Positions 16,011 through 25,584 are shown, counted from the first letter of the stretch. The stretch is DNA of 64,000 bases from Bradyrhizobium sp. Ai1a-2 (GCF_000426245.1 NZ_AUEZ01000005.1:124001-188000); one strand, 5' to 3'. Made by a program: numbers and translations. The notes: generated from the sequence alone by a model not told the origin.

Positions 16011-17729
16011 ATGAGCATGTCCAGAACGTTCTGGGGCGCTCTTGTCGTGCTGTGTACCGCCACGACAATGGCGAGCATTCCTGCCTCCGCCCAGCAGGGA
16101 CAGCAACCCAACATTGTCTTCATCATGGGCGACGACATCGGCTGGATGCAGCCGAGCATCTATCATCAAGGCCTGATGGTCGGCGAAACGCCGAACATCG
16201 ATCGCATCGGGCAGGAGGGTGCGAAGTTCATGGACTACGTCGCCATGCAGAGCTGCACCTCCGGCCGCAACGCCTTCTTCACCGGCATGTATCCGCTGCG
16301 CACCGGCATGATCCCGCCGCAGCTCCCGGGTAGCCCGTCTTACCTGCGGCCCGGCACACCGGCACTCGCCAAGTTCCTGCTCGATCTCGGCTACACCACC
16401 GGCGAGTTCGGCAAGAACCATCTCGGCGATCACACCGAGGCGCTGCCGACCGCGCACGGCTTCCAGGAATACTGGGGCTACCTCTATCACCTCGATGCCA
16501 TGCAGGCGGTCAGCTTTCCTGACATCAACAAGACCCCGACGAACCAGAGCTTTGCTCCGCCCTGCAAAAACACGCCGATCCCCGGCCTGCCCGAGGTTCC
16601 CGGCGTGGACCCGAAGACCACTGTCTGCGTGACACCGCCGCGCCCGGTCATCTGGTGCAAATCCTCCGATGGCACTCAGCAGAATCAGAAATGCAGCGAC
16701 GAAGGGCCGCTGACGCTCGAGCGCTCGAAGACCGTGGATGAGGAAATCTCCGCCAAGGTCATCGACTTCCTCGACCGCAACGATCCCCGCAAGACCAACA
16801 AGCCATTCTTCGTCTGGTACAACCCGGCGCGCATGCACGTCACGACCGTATTGTCGGACAAGTATTTGGCCATGCTGGGCGAGGTGGGCGGCAAGGATTG
16901 GGGGATCAACGAAGCCGGCATGAAGCAGATGGACGACAACATCGGCTACGTGCTCAAGAAGATCGACGACATGGGACAGACCAATAACACCATCGTCGTC
17001 TTCACCACCGACAACGGCGCCGAGACACTCACCTTTCCCGATGGTGGCATCACGCCCTTCAGAGGCCAAAAGGGCGAAGCCTGGGAGGGCGGCTACCGCG
17101 CCCCCTGTGTGATCCGTTGGCCCGGCGTCATCAAGCCTGGCACGATCAAGAACCAACTGTTCGCGGCGCTCGACTGGCTGCCAACCTTGGTCGAGATCGC
17201 CGGCGGTCCGAAAGGCGACGGACTGAAAAAGCAGATCGAGGCCGGCCAGTACCCCGGCATCGTCAAGACCACGCTCGACGGCGTCAACCAGATCGACTAC
17301 CTGACCGGCAGGTCGGAGAGATCGGCGCGCAACTACTTTTTCTACTACTCGGGATCAACGCCGTCGGCAGTCCGCTTCGGCAACTGGAAGATCTATTACA
17401 AGATAGCGAGACATGGGGCTGCCGGCTGGCTCGAGCCGCTCACCGACTGGCACTTCCCCCTGATCCAGAACATCAAGCGTGACCCGTTCGAGCAGAACGT
17501 TTCCCCCGAGGACACCAAGTCGCTGCTGTACTTCGGCGGATCACTGGCCGCCCCAAGCACCGCCTTTATGTACGACGGGCTTGCCATGATGCCTCTCGGT
17601 CAACTGTTGTGGCTGAAGGAGCTGGAGTCCTACGCGACGTATCCGCCGCTGCAGTCGCCTGAAACCTACAACCTAAGTCAGGTCTTGCAGGAGGTCAGGA
17701 AAGCGCACGAGAGCCATCCGGGTGATTAG
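16011..17729 (+). CDS. Exported sulfatase (arylsulfatase family)
   Basis: 572 residues from the ATG at 16011, preceded by GAGGAAAG; the frame upstream is not used. Signal peptide ends near ASIPASAQQ (residue 28). Sulfatase landmarks: the metal-binding pair Asp41-Asp42 in IVFIMGDDIGW, the nucleophile region SCTSGRNAFFTG with Cys82 as the residue converted to formylglycine, GEFGKNHLGD, and VVFTTDNGAE. The nucleophile motif reads C-T-S-G-R; the usual pattern is C-x-P/A-x-R, with CTAGR common in this subfamily, so position +2 is unusual. It should hydrolyse a sulfate ester in the periplasm. No formylglycine-generating enzyme gene is in the window. Confidence 0.88.
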   Translation: MSMSRTFWGALVVLCTATTMASIPASAQQGQQPNIVFIMGDDIGWMQPSIYHQGLMVGETPNIDRIGQEGAKFMDYVAMQSCTSGRNAFFTGMYPLRTGMIPPQLPGSPSYLRPGTPALAKFLLDLGYTTGEFGKNHLGDHTEALPTAHGFQEYWGYLYHLDAMQAVSFPDINKTPTNQSFAPPCKNTPIPGLPEVPGVDPKTTVCVTPPRPVIWCKSSDGTQQNQKCSDEGPLTLERSKTVDEEISAKVIDFLDRNDPRKTNKPFFVWYNPARMHVTTVLSDKYLAMLGEVGGKDWGINEAGMKQMDDNIGYVLKKIDDMGQTNNTIVVFTTDNGAETLTFPDGGITPFRGQKGEAWEGGYRAPCVIRWPGVIKPGTIKNQLFAALDWLPTLVEIAGGPKGDGLKKQIEAGQYPGIVKTTLDGVNQIDYLTGRSERSARNYFFYYSGSTPSAVRFGNWKIYYKIARHGAAGWLEPLTDWHFPLIQNIKRDPFEQNVSPEDTKSLLYFGGSLAAPSTAFMYDGLAMMPLGQLLWLKELESYATYPPLQSPETYNLSQVLQEVRKAHESHPGD

Positions 17730-17919
17730 CCCGTCATGATGAGCACGGACGTAACCCACGCAGGCGCCCCCACGGGGGTCCGCTCCCGACAGGCGAAGCG
17801 ATGCATATGCTTCCCGTACAATGCCTTCGGCGAAGCAGACGCTAGCTGGTTGGCCGTGCTTGGGCGCGAGACTGGAAGCCCCCGGGTTGGGATGGCTGAT
17901 CGAACGAAGGGAGAATCCT

Positions 17920-18249
17920 ATGAAACGTCTATCATTGGTTATCGGCATGCTGGCCGCCCTCGCGGCTCCCAGCGCATCGGCTCAATCGATCAATCTGACC
18001 GGCATCTATACGTGCGTTGACAGGTGTCGGGGAAGTCTGCCTGCCCATGTCACGCAGAACGGATATGACCTGAATCTCCTGACCGAGGCAGGCGTGCCTG
18101 CCCGCGCATGGCCGGACTGGTTTTCGCCGACCAGCCGGATCTGGATTGATGCTTTCAACGAAGGCGCGGTTTACTCCCCGGATGGCATGCTCATTCAGTT
18201 CGACAATGGGACCATCTGGCACCGAGGCTTGCCGCCGCCGCGAAGGTGA
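17920..18249 (+). CDS. Small exported protein of unknown function
   Basis: 109 residues from the ATG at 17920, with GAAGGGAGA upstream. A textbook signal peptide (MKRLSLVIGMLAALAAPSASA) is followed by a short mature domain beginning QSINLTGIYTCVDRC, with a two-Cys C-x3-C motif, and ending in a basic PPPRR. The mature part contains many Trp and Asp (WPDWFSPTSRIWIDAFNEG). No family is recognised, but the pattern of a small NLTG-x-Y domain with a W near the end recalls lipocalin-like or lysozyme-inhibitor-like periplasmic proteins in size only. It follows the sulfatase by 190 bases on the same strand. Confidence 0.7.
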   Translation: MKRLSLVIGMLAALAAPSASAQSINLTGIYTCVDRCRGSLPAHVTQNGYDLNLLTEAGVPARAWPDWFSPTSRIWIDAFNEGAVYSPDGMLIQFDNGTIWHRGLPPPRR

Positions 18250-18289
18250 TCTGTACGGATAGCTGCGCTGCCAGTCGCCACGGTCCGGA

Positions 18290-18431
18290 CACGGCTTCGC
18301 GCCTGTTTATGCCGGGATCGCGCGCCCCTGGCATATCGGCACGCTCGATCACCGCGCCGCCGTGTTGCCGCTGCTGCTGATACGTTCGCGCGGCGAGGGC
18401 GACCTCGCGGTCGGCAACAACGAGCCCCGGT
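18290..18431 (+). pseudogene. Fragment of a second N-formylglutamate amidohydrolase gene
   Basis: Translation from 18296 gives FAPVYAGIARPWHIGTLDHR followed by LLLIRSRGEGDLAVGNNEP, which lines up with the intact gene at about 14650-14785 (FTPVYAGIARPWHIGTLYHR, then LLLKRLRSEGDLVVGNNEP). DNA identity over the roughly 140 bases is high (near 85% by eye). Homology stops at both ends, leaving neither start nor the metal motif, so this is a relic of a partial duplication. The downstream frame continues meaninglessly into the upstream region of the cyclase gene. Confidence 0.8.
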
Positions 18432-18608
18432 CACCGCGAATTTCGCCTTTTGACCTCCCGATAGACATCGCGTTGCAGCGTCCCCCTTTCGCCCGGGCCG
18501 CTGCGTTAAATTGTGTGAGAAGTCCGGCGATCGGCGCTTCCGTCGACAGATGTGCCTTCGCAGGTCTCTGCAATGTGCTATTCTGGTTGCATAGGCCATA
18601 GGTATACC

Positions 18609-21600
18609 ATGACGGGTATTGCAGAGTGGCTAGCATCGATAGGTTTGGGGGAGTACGCCCAGCGTTTCGCCGAGAACGCCATCGACCTTTCGGTCGTCGG
18701 CGATCTCACGGAGCAGGACCTCAAGGACCTCGGCGTCCTGCTCGGGCACCGGCGCAAGATTCTCCGCGCGATTGCAGAACTCAAGAGTGAAGTCGTTGTA
18801 GCAGCCCAAACGGGCGCCAAACCAACGCCGCGGGACGGCGCCGAGCGGCGCCAACTCACGGTCATGTTTTGCGATCTGGTGGACTCGTCGGCACTTGCGG
18901 CCCGACTGGATCCGGAGGATTTGCGCTTGGTCATCGGCGCCTATCACGACTGCATCGCGGAGGTTATCTCCCGGAATGAGGGCGTCATCGCGCGGTACAT
19001 GGGAGATGGCGCGCTCGCCTATTTTGGCTATCCCCAGGCGCACGAGGACGATGCCGAGCAGGCGACACGCGCGGGGCTGGCACTGGTCGATGCCGTAGCC
19101 CACCTCCAGACAGATATCGGCACCAAGCTGCAGGTCCGCATTGGCATCGCCACCGGCATGGTGGTGGTGGGCGATTTGATCGGCGAAGGTGCCGCCAAGG
19201 AGCACGCGGTCATTGGTGAGACACCGAACCTGGCTGCTCGCCTGCAGCAGTACGCCGAGCCCGGCATGGTGCTGATTTCCGAGAACACGCACCAGCTCAC
19301 CGCGGGATATTTCGAATATGCCGATCTCGGCTCTATCGCGCTCAAGGGATGGGCAGAGCTAATACCTGCCTGGCAGGTGCTCGGGATAAGCGGAGTGGAA
19401 AGCCGCTTCGAGGCGCGGCACAAGACCCGATTAACACCGCTCATCGGGCGTGACGAGGAGATCGAGCTGCTGTTGCGGCGCTGGCAGCATGCCGCGTCAG
19501 GCGAAGGCTGCGTGGTGGTTCTGACTGGAGAGCCAGGTATCGGCAAGTCGCACATCGCGCTGGCGCTTCAAGAGCGACTCCGGGCCGAACCACACATTAC
19601 GTTGCGGCATTTCTGCTCGGCGCACCACACCAACAGTGCACTGTATCCATTTATCGCCGACCTCGAACGTGCTGCCCGGTTCGAGCGGGGCGAGACGCCG
19701 ACGGAAAAGTTTGCCAAGCTTGAAGCTCTGCTCCTGCGATCTGGCGCTGACGCGGACCGTGTGGTGCCGGCGCTGGCCAACCTTCTGTCGCTGCCGCTCA
19801 GCGACCGCTACCGCCTCCCCGAGTTGAGTCCGCAGAAGCGCAAAGAGATAACGCTGGCGGCGTTCATGGCCCAGCTCCACGCACTGGCGGCGCGGCAGCC
19901 AGTTTTTGTCATCTTTGAGGATGCCCATTGGGCAGACCCGACTTCGCTGGAGCTGCTCACGGTGGCACTGGAAAGTCTGCCGCGACTCCGCGTGCTGCTG
20001 CTCATCACCGCGAGACCGGAGTTCACGCCACCCTGGCCGGGTCATGCACATGTGACGACGGTCTCGCTCACACGGCTGAACCGGCGCAACGGGGCGGCAT
20101 TGGTCGAGCGCGTCACGGCCGGCAAGACGCTCCCGGAGGAGGTCATGGATCAAATCCTGGCCCGTACCGATGGCGTGCCCCTGTTCGTCGAGGAACTGAC
20201 CAAGGCCGTGCTCGAAACCGGGCTGTTGCAGGAGCGGGACGACCATTACATGCTCAGCCGTCCGCTGCCTTCGATGGCGATCCCAACGACATTGAACGCA
20301 TCCCTGATGGCCAGACTCGACCGGTTGGCTCCGGTGAAGGACGTGGCTCAGATCGGCGCAGTCGTGGGCCGCGAGTTCTCTTACGAACTGCTGAGCGCCG
20401 TTACCGGGTTGCCAAGGCAGAGGCTCGAGGAAGCGCTTGCCCAGCTGGTTCGGGCGGAGCTGATATTCTGCCGGGGCGAGATACCCCGCGCGGTCTACAC
20501 CTTCAAGCATGCGCTCGTCCGGGACGCTGCCGAAGCGGGACTTCTGAAGAGCCGACGTGCAGCGCTGCATGCCACCATCGCAGACGTCTTCGAACAACGA
20601 TTCCCGGAAATTGTGGAGACTCAACCCGAGACTCTCGCACTCCACCTGACGGAGGCGGGACTTTTCGAAAAGGCGGGAGAATATTGGCTCCAGGCAGGCA
20701 AGAAAGCGGCCATGCGCTCGGCCAACCTCGAAGCCATCGCACACTTGCGGAAAGGCATCGAGATCCTGGCCCATTCGGCCAAGGGCGCACGGAAGGACAG
20801 ACGGGAGCTTGATTTCCAATTTGCGCTCGGACCCTGCCTGATCGCTACCCAGGGGCCGGCCTCGCCACATGCGGCGGCGACCTTCGCTCGTGCGCGCGAG
20901 TTGTGCCAGCGCCTCGGAGATCCCCCCGAGCAGCTCCAGATCATGTTCTGGTTGACCACCGCGAGCGTCATTCGTGGTGAGTTGCCGGTCGCCGAGGAAA
21001 TGATCTCGGCGCTGCTCGATCTCGCGGAGGCACGCGGCGATCGGCCAACCTTGCTCAACGCGATGCGTGGACAAGGGATGATTCGCCTTTTCATGGGACA
21101 TCTCACAGGCGCTCACGAAGTGATCGAACGGGCCTTCGAAGCGTTCGAGGCGAGCAGCGAGCAGGACAGGTTGGCGGCCGGCGCCGCCGGCCAGGATGCG
21201 GGCGTGGCCGACCTTGCCCTGATGTCATGGGCGCTCTGGCTGCTGGGCCGCGCCGATACGGCACTCGCGCGTTTGAATGCCGCCATTCGGCGTGCCGACG
21301 ATATCAATCATCCGCACTCGCAGGCCTATGGATGCTATTATGCGTCCATTCTCCACGCTCTTCGGGGCGAGTTCTCGATTGCACACCGCTATGCCGAACG
21401 CTGTCTCGCCTTGTCGGAGGAACACGGATTCAGGCAATGGCGAGGATTGGCGCGCGCCGTCCGGGGGATAAGCGCCACCTTTCTTGATCCTTCGTCCGCT
21501 GCACTCGCGGAAATCCAGACTGCTATGAACGAATATCGCCGCGCGGGCTATCAGCTCGGCATCACAGCACTCTACGTGCTTCTGTGTCCGGCCTTGTTGT

Positions 21601-21968
21601 CGAGCCATCAATCCGAAGCCACGCTAGAGCTTATCGAACAGGGCCTCGCGACGACCAGCCGCAATAGCGAACGGATATTCGAGGCCGAGCTGTATCGGCT
21701 GAAAGCGCGCGTGTTGCTATTTCATGGCGCACCGGACGCTGGCACCGAGGCGCAATCACTGCTCGATCACGCATTGACAACCGCAAGAAACCAACACGCC
21801 AAGGCCCTTGAACTTCGCGTTGCAGCCGATCTTGCCGCCTTGTGGATTGATCAGGGCAGGCGCGAGGAAGCGCTCGAGTTGCTCGCTCCCATCCATGCCT
21901 GGTTTACCGAGGGCCTGGAAACGCAGGATCTCAGGCAGGCAAAGGCGTTGCTCGACCGATTGCGGTAA
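18609..21968 (+). CDS. SAM domain - class III adenylate/guanylate cyclase - ATPase - TPR protein
   Basis: 1119 residues from the ATG at 18609 (MTGIAEWLASIGLGEYAQRF). Order: SAM domain about 1-60; class III cyclase domain about 80-255, with the metal-binding Asp in VMFCDLVDSS, ARYMGDGALAYFGYP and the VIGETPNLAARLQ block; an AAA/STAND-type ATPase with Walker A GEPGIGKS at about 306-313 and Walker B VIFEDAHW at about 432; then roughly 500 residues of TPR-like helices ending FTEGLETQDLRQAKALLDRL. It would make cAMP or cGMP under control of an ATPase-TPR sensor. Such chimeras are numerous in rhizobial genomes. The C-terminal 40 residues resemble those of the regulator at 44062-46920. Confidence 0.88.
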   Translation: MTGIAEWLASIGLGEYAQRFAENAIDLSVVGDLTEQDLKDLGVLLGHRRKILRAIAELKSEVVVAAQTGAKPTPRDGAERRQLTVMFCDLVDSSALAARLDPEDLRLVIGAYHDCIAEVISRNEGVIARYMGDGALAYFGYPQAHEDDAEQATRAGLALVDAVAHLQTDIGTKLQVRIGIATGMVVVGDLIGEGAAKEHAVIGETPNLAARLQQYAEPGMVLISENTHQLTAGYFEYADLGSIALKGWAELIPAWQVLGISGVESRFEARHKTRLTPLIGRDEEIELLLRRWQHAASGEGCVVVLTGEPGIGKSHIALALQERLRAEPHITLRHFCSAHHTNSALYPFIADLERAARFERGETPTEKFAKLEALLLRSGADADRVVPALANLLSLPLSDRYRLPELSPQKRKEITLAAFMAQLHALAARQPVFVIFEDAHWADPTSLELLTVALESLPRLRVLLLITARPEFTPPWPGHAHVTTVSLTRLNRRNGAALVERVTAGKTLPEEVMDQILARTDGVPLFVEELTKAVLETGLLQERDDHYMLSRPLPSMAIPTTLNASLMARLDRLAPVKDVAQIGAVVGREFSYELLSAVTGLPRQRLEEALAQLVRAELIFCRGEIPRAVYTFKHALVRDAAEAGLLKSRRAALHATIADVFEQRFPEIVETQPETLALHLTEAGLFEKAGEYWLQAGKKAAMRSANLEAIAHLRKGIEILAHSAKGARKDRRELDFQFALGPCLIATQGPASPHAAATFARARELCQRLGDPPEQLQIMFWLTTASVIRGELPVAEEMISALLDLAEARGDRPTLLNAMRGQGMIRLFMGHLTGAHEVIERAFEAFEASSEQDRLAAGAAGQDAGVADLALMSWALWLLGRADTALARLNAAIRRADDINHPHSQAYGCYYASILHALRGEFSIAHRYAERCLALSEEHGFRQWRGLARAVRGISATFLDPSSAALAEIQTAMNEYRRAGYQLGITALYVLLCPALLSSHQSEATLELIEQGLATTSRNSERIFEAELYRLKARVLLFHGAPDAGTEAQSLLDHALTTARNQHAKALELRVAADLAALWIDQGRREEALELLAPIHAWFTEGLETQDLRQAKALLDRLR

Positions 21969-22036
21969 TTCTGCCTGGACAACCTGGCTCGGAAAGTTGG
22001 TCGTAAAGCTACTTTGCCGTGGCGTTACGCAGCCGT

Positions 22037-23314
22037 TCACTTTCGACAGTCATGATACGTATCCAGCACCTTTTGCCATCCCTGCGGGTGGTCTTTCGCC
22101 GGATCCTCATTTATGAAATGAGGCCCGTCATGCGCCGGACGTTTTTCATGGTCTTCATATGCCTTGATTGCTTGCTCCGCAGCGGCCTTCCCCAACTTCC
22201 GCCCCATGTCCAGGTTGCTGTGATTCCATTTGAAACTGATGTGCCCTGGCACCCGAATCTCGACGATGGTGCCTTCCCACCGATCCTTCTCGGATTTTGG
22301 TTTGTCGTACCGCACGTGGTATTTGAAGAGCTTGACGTCATCTTCGCCAACGGTCGCTGCGAACAATTGGCAAAGATTTGCCAGGGCGTCGTGAAGATTT
22401 TCCGGTTTGCGCACTTGCTTGGCATCGACGATCCTGCTCACCCATATTTGGTGCAGCGGATCGTGTGGTGGCCTATGGTGCTCCTCGAGCAAGCTCTCGA
22501 AATTGACCGTGTCGACCAGCGCTCCTTCGCAGTATGTAACTCCGTCTATCCGTACGGTCTCTTCGACGAAGGGAAGGGCTGAACACGCACACAGGCTGGA
22601 TGCGCTGATAGACCCCTTGTACTCTTTGTCTTCGGCTCTCTGGGTCATTGGACGATTGGAAAACAGCGCGAGCTTATGCTCGTCAAGATTCCAGGCGTTG
22701 TGAAATATGAATGGCTTCTCGGTCTTTTTCAGTGCCTCGAAATTTATGCTCTTCATGAACTGGCTATGCGGATAGTTGATCCTGGAGAGGCCAGTGACAT
22801 GGGACAGATACATCATCGACGTGAAATAGCGAACGAACGGATTAGGTGCCAGCACCTGATTAAGAATCCATCTGTTTACGTCTCCCCGATCCAGGTTCGC
22901 GAACTGCTTCCCGCAGTCCTGCTGGCCGAACCAGAGCGACATCGACTCCCTGTAGGCATTCATGATGCTGGATGGGTCCCATAAATCTCTATAGGTCTTG
23001 GGATCCATGGCGAAGTTGGTCACAGCCTGGCCAATGCTCTCCCAATCCGGACCGAACACGGTGTTTATGGGAAAGCGTTTATAGCCTTCATTGTCTCGAA
23101 ACACGCCATTCTTGAAGAATTGATAGGTCTTTTCCGCCCTATCTTTATTTTCAACTCCATCAAACTGATTGTAGACGATGCCAACCCAGGCGCCGATGCA
23201 GGACAATGCCCACACATCAAAGGTTATGCCTGCGTTGGCAAGAGCTTCCAGAACCCCAATGTGCAGCCCTGCCGCCGGACCGCCGCCGCCGAGCGCAATC
23301 GCCCTCTTCACCAT
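22037..23314 (-). CDS. Patatin-like protein with altered catalytic motifs
   Basis: 425 residues from the second ATG (23314), because ATGGAGGAACCA just upstream supplies a GGAGGA ribosome site; the first ATG at 23326 has none. The oxyanion-hole motif GGGGPAAGLHIGVLEAL is intact. The nucleophile elbow reads ALSCIGAW instead of G-x-S-x-G, and the Asp partner normally in D-G-G/A reads CEGALVD, so Glu replaces Asp. Patatins are Ser-Asp acyl hydrolases; this one may be a divergent enzyme or a binding protein. Base composition is clearly lower in GC (about 45-57% in sampled stretches against 62-66% around), which suggests acquisition by transfer. Confidence 0.75.
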   Translation of the reverse strand: MVKRAIALGGGGPAAGLHIGVLEALANAGITFDVWALSCIGAWVGIVYNQFDGVENKDRAEKTYQFFKNGVFRDNEGYKRFPINTVFGPDWESIGQAVTNFAMDPKTYRDLWDPSSIMNAYRESMSLWFGQQDCGKQFANLDRGDVNRWILNQVLAPNPFVRYFTSMMYLSHVTGLSRINYPHSQFMKSINFEALKKTEKPFIFHNAWNLDEHKLALFSNRPMTQRAEDKEYKGSISASSLCACSALPFVEETVRIDGVTYCEGALVDTVNFESLLEEHHRPPHDPLHQIWVSRIVDAKQVRKPENLHDALANLCQLFAATVGEDDVKLFKYHVRYDKPKSEKDRWEGTIVEIRVPGHISFKWNHSNLDMGRKLGKAAAEQAIKAYEDHEKRPAHDGPHFINEDPAKDHPQGWQKVLDTYHDCRK

Positions 23315-23326
23315 TGGTTCCTCCAT

Positions 23327-23648
23327 CTAATCTGTCGTTAGCTTAGTCTCCGATCAAATTTCTGAATTGCGCATAGAAGGGTTTGGTCGTTCTTGGATTA
23401 TGGGAAAGCATGCGCAGACTCTCAGTCACGCGGAACGCCATTGAACCCAATTGGACAGGCTCATAGAGCCAGCATTGCCAGACACGATACGTGCGACGGA
23501 GCGGTGGACGTCGATGTTCTACGCGTTCTCGAACATGCTGATCGCTTTGGCGCACGTCAGCCGATAGCCCGCGTTAGCGTATCGCGGTCTGGCCGGTCCA
23601 TCTGTGAACCAGTTCACGTAAGAATCTATCGTTGACGATAATCGCGAC
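23327..23648. other. Low-GC gap without a supported gene
   Basis: About 320 bases between two leftward genes. A 70-codon minus-strand frame (23343-23555) exists but has no ribosome site, and its first half is arginine-rich; it is not called. The region shares the reduced GC of the patatin-like gene and may hold that gene's promoter and flanking transferred DNA. Confidence 0.35.
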
Positions 23649-25262
23649 TTAGGCCCGGCTCTCGACCATCTCGACGTTAGCCGTCGAATGTGCTGGCAGC
23701 CCGTCCAGAGCGGCGAGGCGACGGTCGATTGCGCTGATGACCTGGCGTGAAAAAGGTCCGAGATGCGCATAGGCCGCAATCATGGATACTGCGATTCGTG
23801 CCGAGGACGAGTCTCGCTTGGCACTGCTGAGGAAGGTACGCCAAAACGGATCGTGCGCTTCCGGAATGGCGGTGACGACGCGATGCACGGTCTCCAGCGC
23901 CCGCACCTTGCCACGGATGTCACCGACAGGCAGTTCCTGGCGTTGCCCCGAACGATCAAGCATCGTCATCAATCGGTCGACACGGCTCGCATACGCGGCA
24001 GGGTGATAGACCCTCTCCAGAATCTGCCTGTAGTCCATCAGGATGTCGCGCATCGGACGCGTCGGATCGAAATTGATGCCGTCGGTGCACTGATCGCCGC
24101 CGATGGTCGGCCCCATGTCATGATTGGGGTGCAGCCGCCCCTCGCGGGCAAGACGGCGCGTGAGCTGCGTGTTTGGCAAGGCATAGAGCAGGCCAACCAT
24201 GCAGACGGGGATGGCTGCCTCCTCGATGAAATCGATCATGGCATCCGCGATCGAGACCTTCTCGCTGTCGAAGCCCACGATGAAGCCCGCAGTGACGAGG
24301 ATCCCGGCGCCATATATCCTGTGGATGCTCTCCGCGATATTGCGCCGGGTGTTCTGCTTCTTCTTCGTCGCGGCCAGGGTCGCCGGGTCCGGACTTTCGA
24401 TGCCGACGAAAATGCCGAAGAAGTTGGCCGCGGCCATCATCCGCAGCAGTTCCGGATCATCGGCCAGATTGATCGAGGCTTCGGTCGAGAGCTCGAATGG
24501 ATAATCGTGCGCGCGTTGCCAGGCCGCGAGTTCGGGAAGAAACAGCTTGAGCGACTTCTTGTTGCCGATGAAGTTATCGTCGACGAAGTCGAGATGGCCG
24601 CGATAGCCCATCTCGTAGAGCGCATCGAGCTCGGCCAGCATCTGCGGGGTCGTCTTGGTCCGCGGCACCCGTCCGTACAGTTCGATAATATCGCAAAACT
24701 CGCAGGTGAAGGGGCAGCCGCGCGAATACTGCACGCCGAGATAAAGATAGTCCTGAAAGTTGAGCAGGTCGAAACGTGGCACCGGCGTCTTGGTGACGTC
24801 GGCCTGGAACTTGGGCGCGGTGAAGACGCCCGACCTGGCACCGCTCTCCCATGCCGCAACGAACTCATCAATGACGCCTTCAGCCTCACCGAGCACCTGG
24901 AAGTCGGCTGCGGCATAGATGTGCGGACTGGAGGTTGGGTCGGGGCCGCCGACGACCACGGGCTTGCCCCGTGAGCGACAAAGCTCGATCAGCCGCAGCG
25001 TGTCAGCCTGTTGCGGCAACATTCCGCCCGTGAAGACGACATCAGCCCAGGCAAGATCATCGTCGGTGAGCGACGCCGTATTGCAGTCGACCAGCCGCAC
25101 CGTCCAGCCGCCCGGCAACATCGCGGCGACGGAAATCAGGCCAAGGGGAGCCGCGGGGCGGCGAACGCCCATCAACTTGCAGGATTCACCAAAGCTCCAG
25201 AACGAGTCCGCAGCGAAGCGCGGATAGAGCATAAGCACGTTGCAGGGATGCGACGTATCCAT
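23649..25262 (-). CDS. B12-binding-domain radical SAM protein
   Basis: 537 residues from the ATG at 25262 (MDTSHPCNVLMLYPRF); the frame upstream to 25445 is not protein-like. Residues 5-135 form a cobalamin-binding-like Rossmann domain (VLMLYPRF, LVDCN, ADVVFTGGM, PVVVGGPDPTSSP) without the classical D-x-H-x-x-G base-off motif. The radical SAM core follows with Cys183, Cys187 and Cys190 in YSRGCPFTCEFCDIIELYG, which bind the 4Fe-4S cluster, and IVGFDSE further on; the C-terminal 150 residues resemble the DUF4070 extension. The hopanoid methylase HpnP shares this architecture, but the match is only at superfamily level and no hopanoid genes are near, so no substrate is assigned. Confidence 0.85.
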   Translation of the reverse strand: MDTSHPCNVLMLYPRFAADSFWSFGESCKLMGVRRPAAPLGLISVAAMLPGGWTVRLVDCNTASLTDDDLAWADVVFTGGMLPQQADTLRLIELCRSRGKPVVVGGPDPTSSPHIYAAADFQVLGEAEGVIDEFVAAWESGARSGVFTAPKFQADVTKTPVPRFDLLNFQDYLYLGVQYSRGCPFTCEFCDIIELYGRVPRTKTTPQMLAELDALYEMGYRGHLDFVDDNFIGNKKSLKLFLPELAAWQRAHDYPFELSTEASINLADDPELLRMMAAANFFGIFVGIESPDPATLAATKKKQNTRRNIAESIHRIYGAGILVTAGFIVGFDSEKVSIADAMIDFIEEAAIPVCMVGLLYALPNTQLTRRLAREGRLHPNHDMGPTIGGDQCTDGINFDPTRPMRDILMDYRQILERVYHPAAYASRVDRLMTMLDRSGQRQELPVGDIRGKVRALETVHRVVTAIPEAHDPFWRTFLSSAKRDSSSARIAVSMIAAYAHLGPFSRQVISAIDRRLAALDGLPAHSTANVEMVESRA

Positions 25263-25584
25263 GTGTCTTAAGATGGCCTCATGTAAGTGGCCCCATGTCT
25301 TTGATTCGTTCCGCCTGACGAGACGAACCTGGCCCCGGCAAGGGCGTACCAGAGCTAACCCGATGAGCCTTACGGGCGCAACAAGGGGGCCCGGAGCCAG
25401 TAATTGGGTATGATCCTTTTTCCAAGGAAGTGACAGAAATGGCACGCAAGTGAGCGATTTTTATGTTCGCGCAGGAGTGATACAGCAGCCCTTGAGACTC
25501 AATTTCGGAACTCGCAGTGTGTTTTGGAACTCGCACTGTCCGGCGGCAATCTGCCTCCATGAGCCGCGTCGCGGAGCGTAATGC
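25263..25584. other. Divergent intergenic region
   Basis: 322 bases between the leftward radical SAM gene and the rightward alpha/beta hydrolase. No gene or clear palindromic repeat is visible. The stretch around 25400-25450 (GGGTATGATCCTTTTTCC) is locally AT-rich and is the likeliest promoter-bearing part. Confidence 0.35.

Noticed and set aside
15603-17156. 517-codon minus-strand frame over the sulfatase and its upstream gap
   Set aside because: The sulfatase on the plus strand has signal peptide, catalytic motifs and ribosome site; this frame has none.
18290-18601. Calling the frame at 18362-18601 as a small gene
   Set aside because: Its first half is the amidohydrolase relic and the rest has no similarity or ribosome site; it is described as a pseudogene fragment.
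19497-21116. 539-codon minus-strand frame inside the SAM-cyclase-TPR gene
   Set aside because: Antisense shadow of a well-supported gene; no ribosome site and no recognisable fold.
23649-25262. Assigning the radical SAM protein as hopanoid methylase HpnP
   Set aside because: Architecture agrees, but this B12-binding radical SAM layout is shared by many unrelated enzymes and no hopanoid genes are near.
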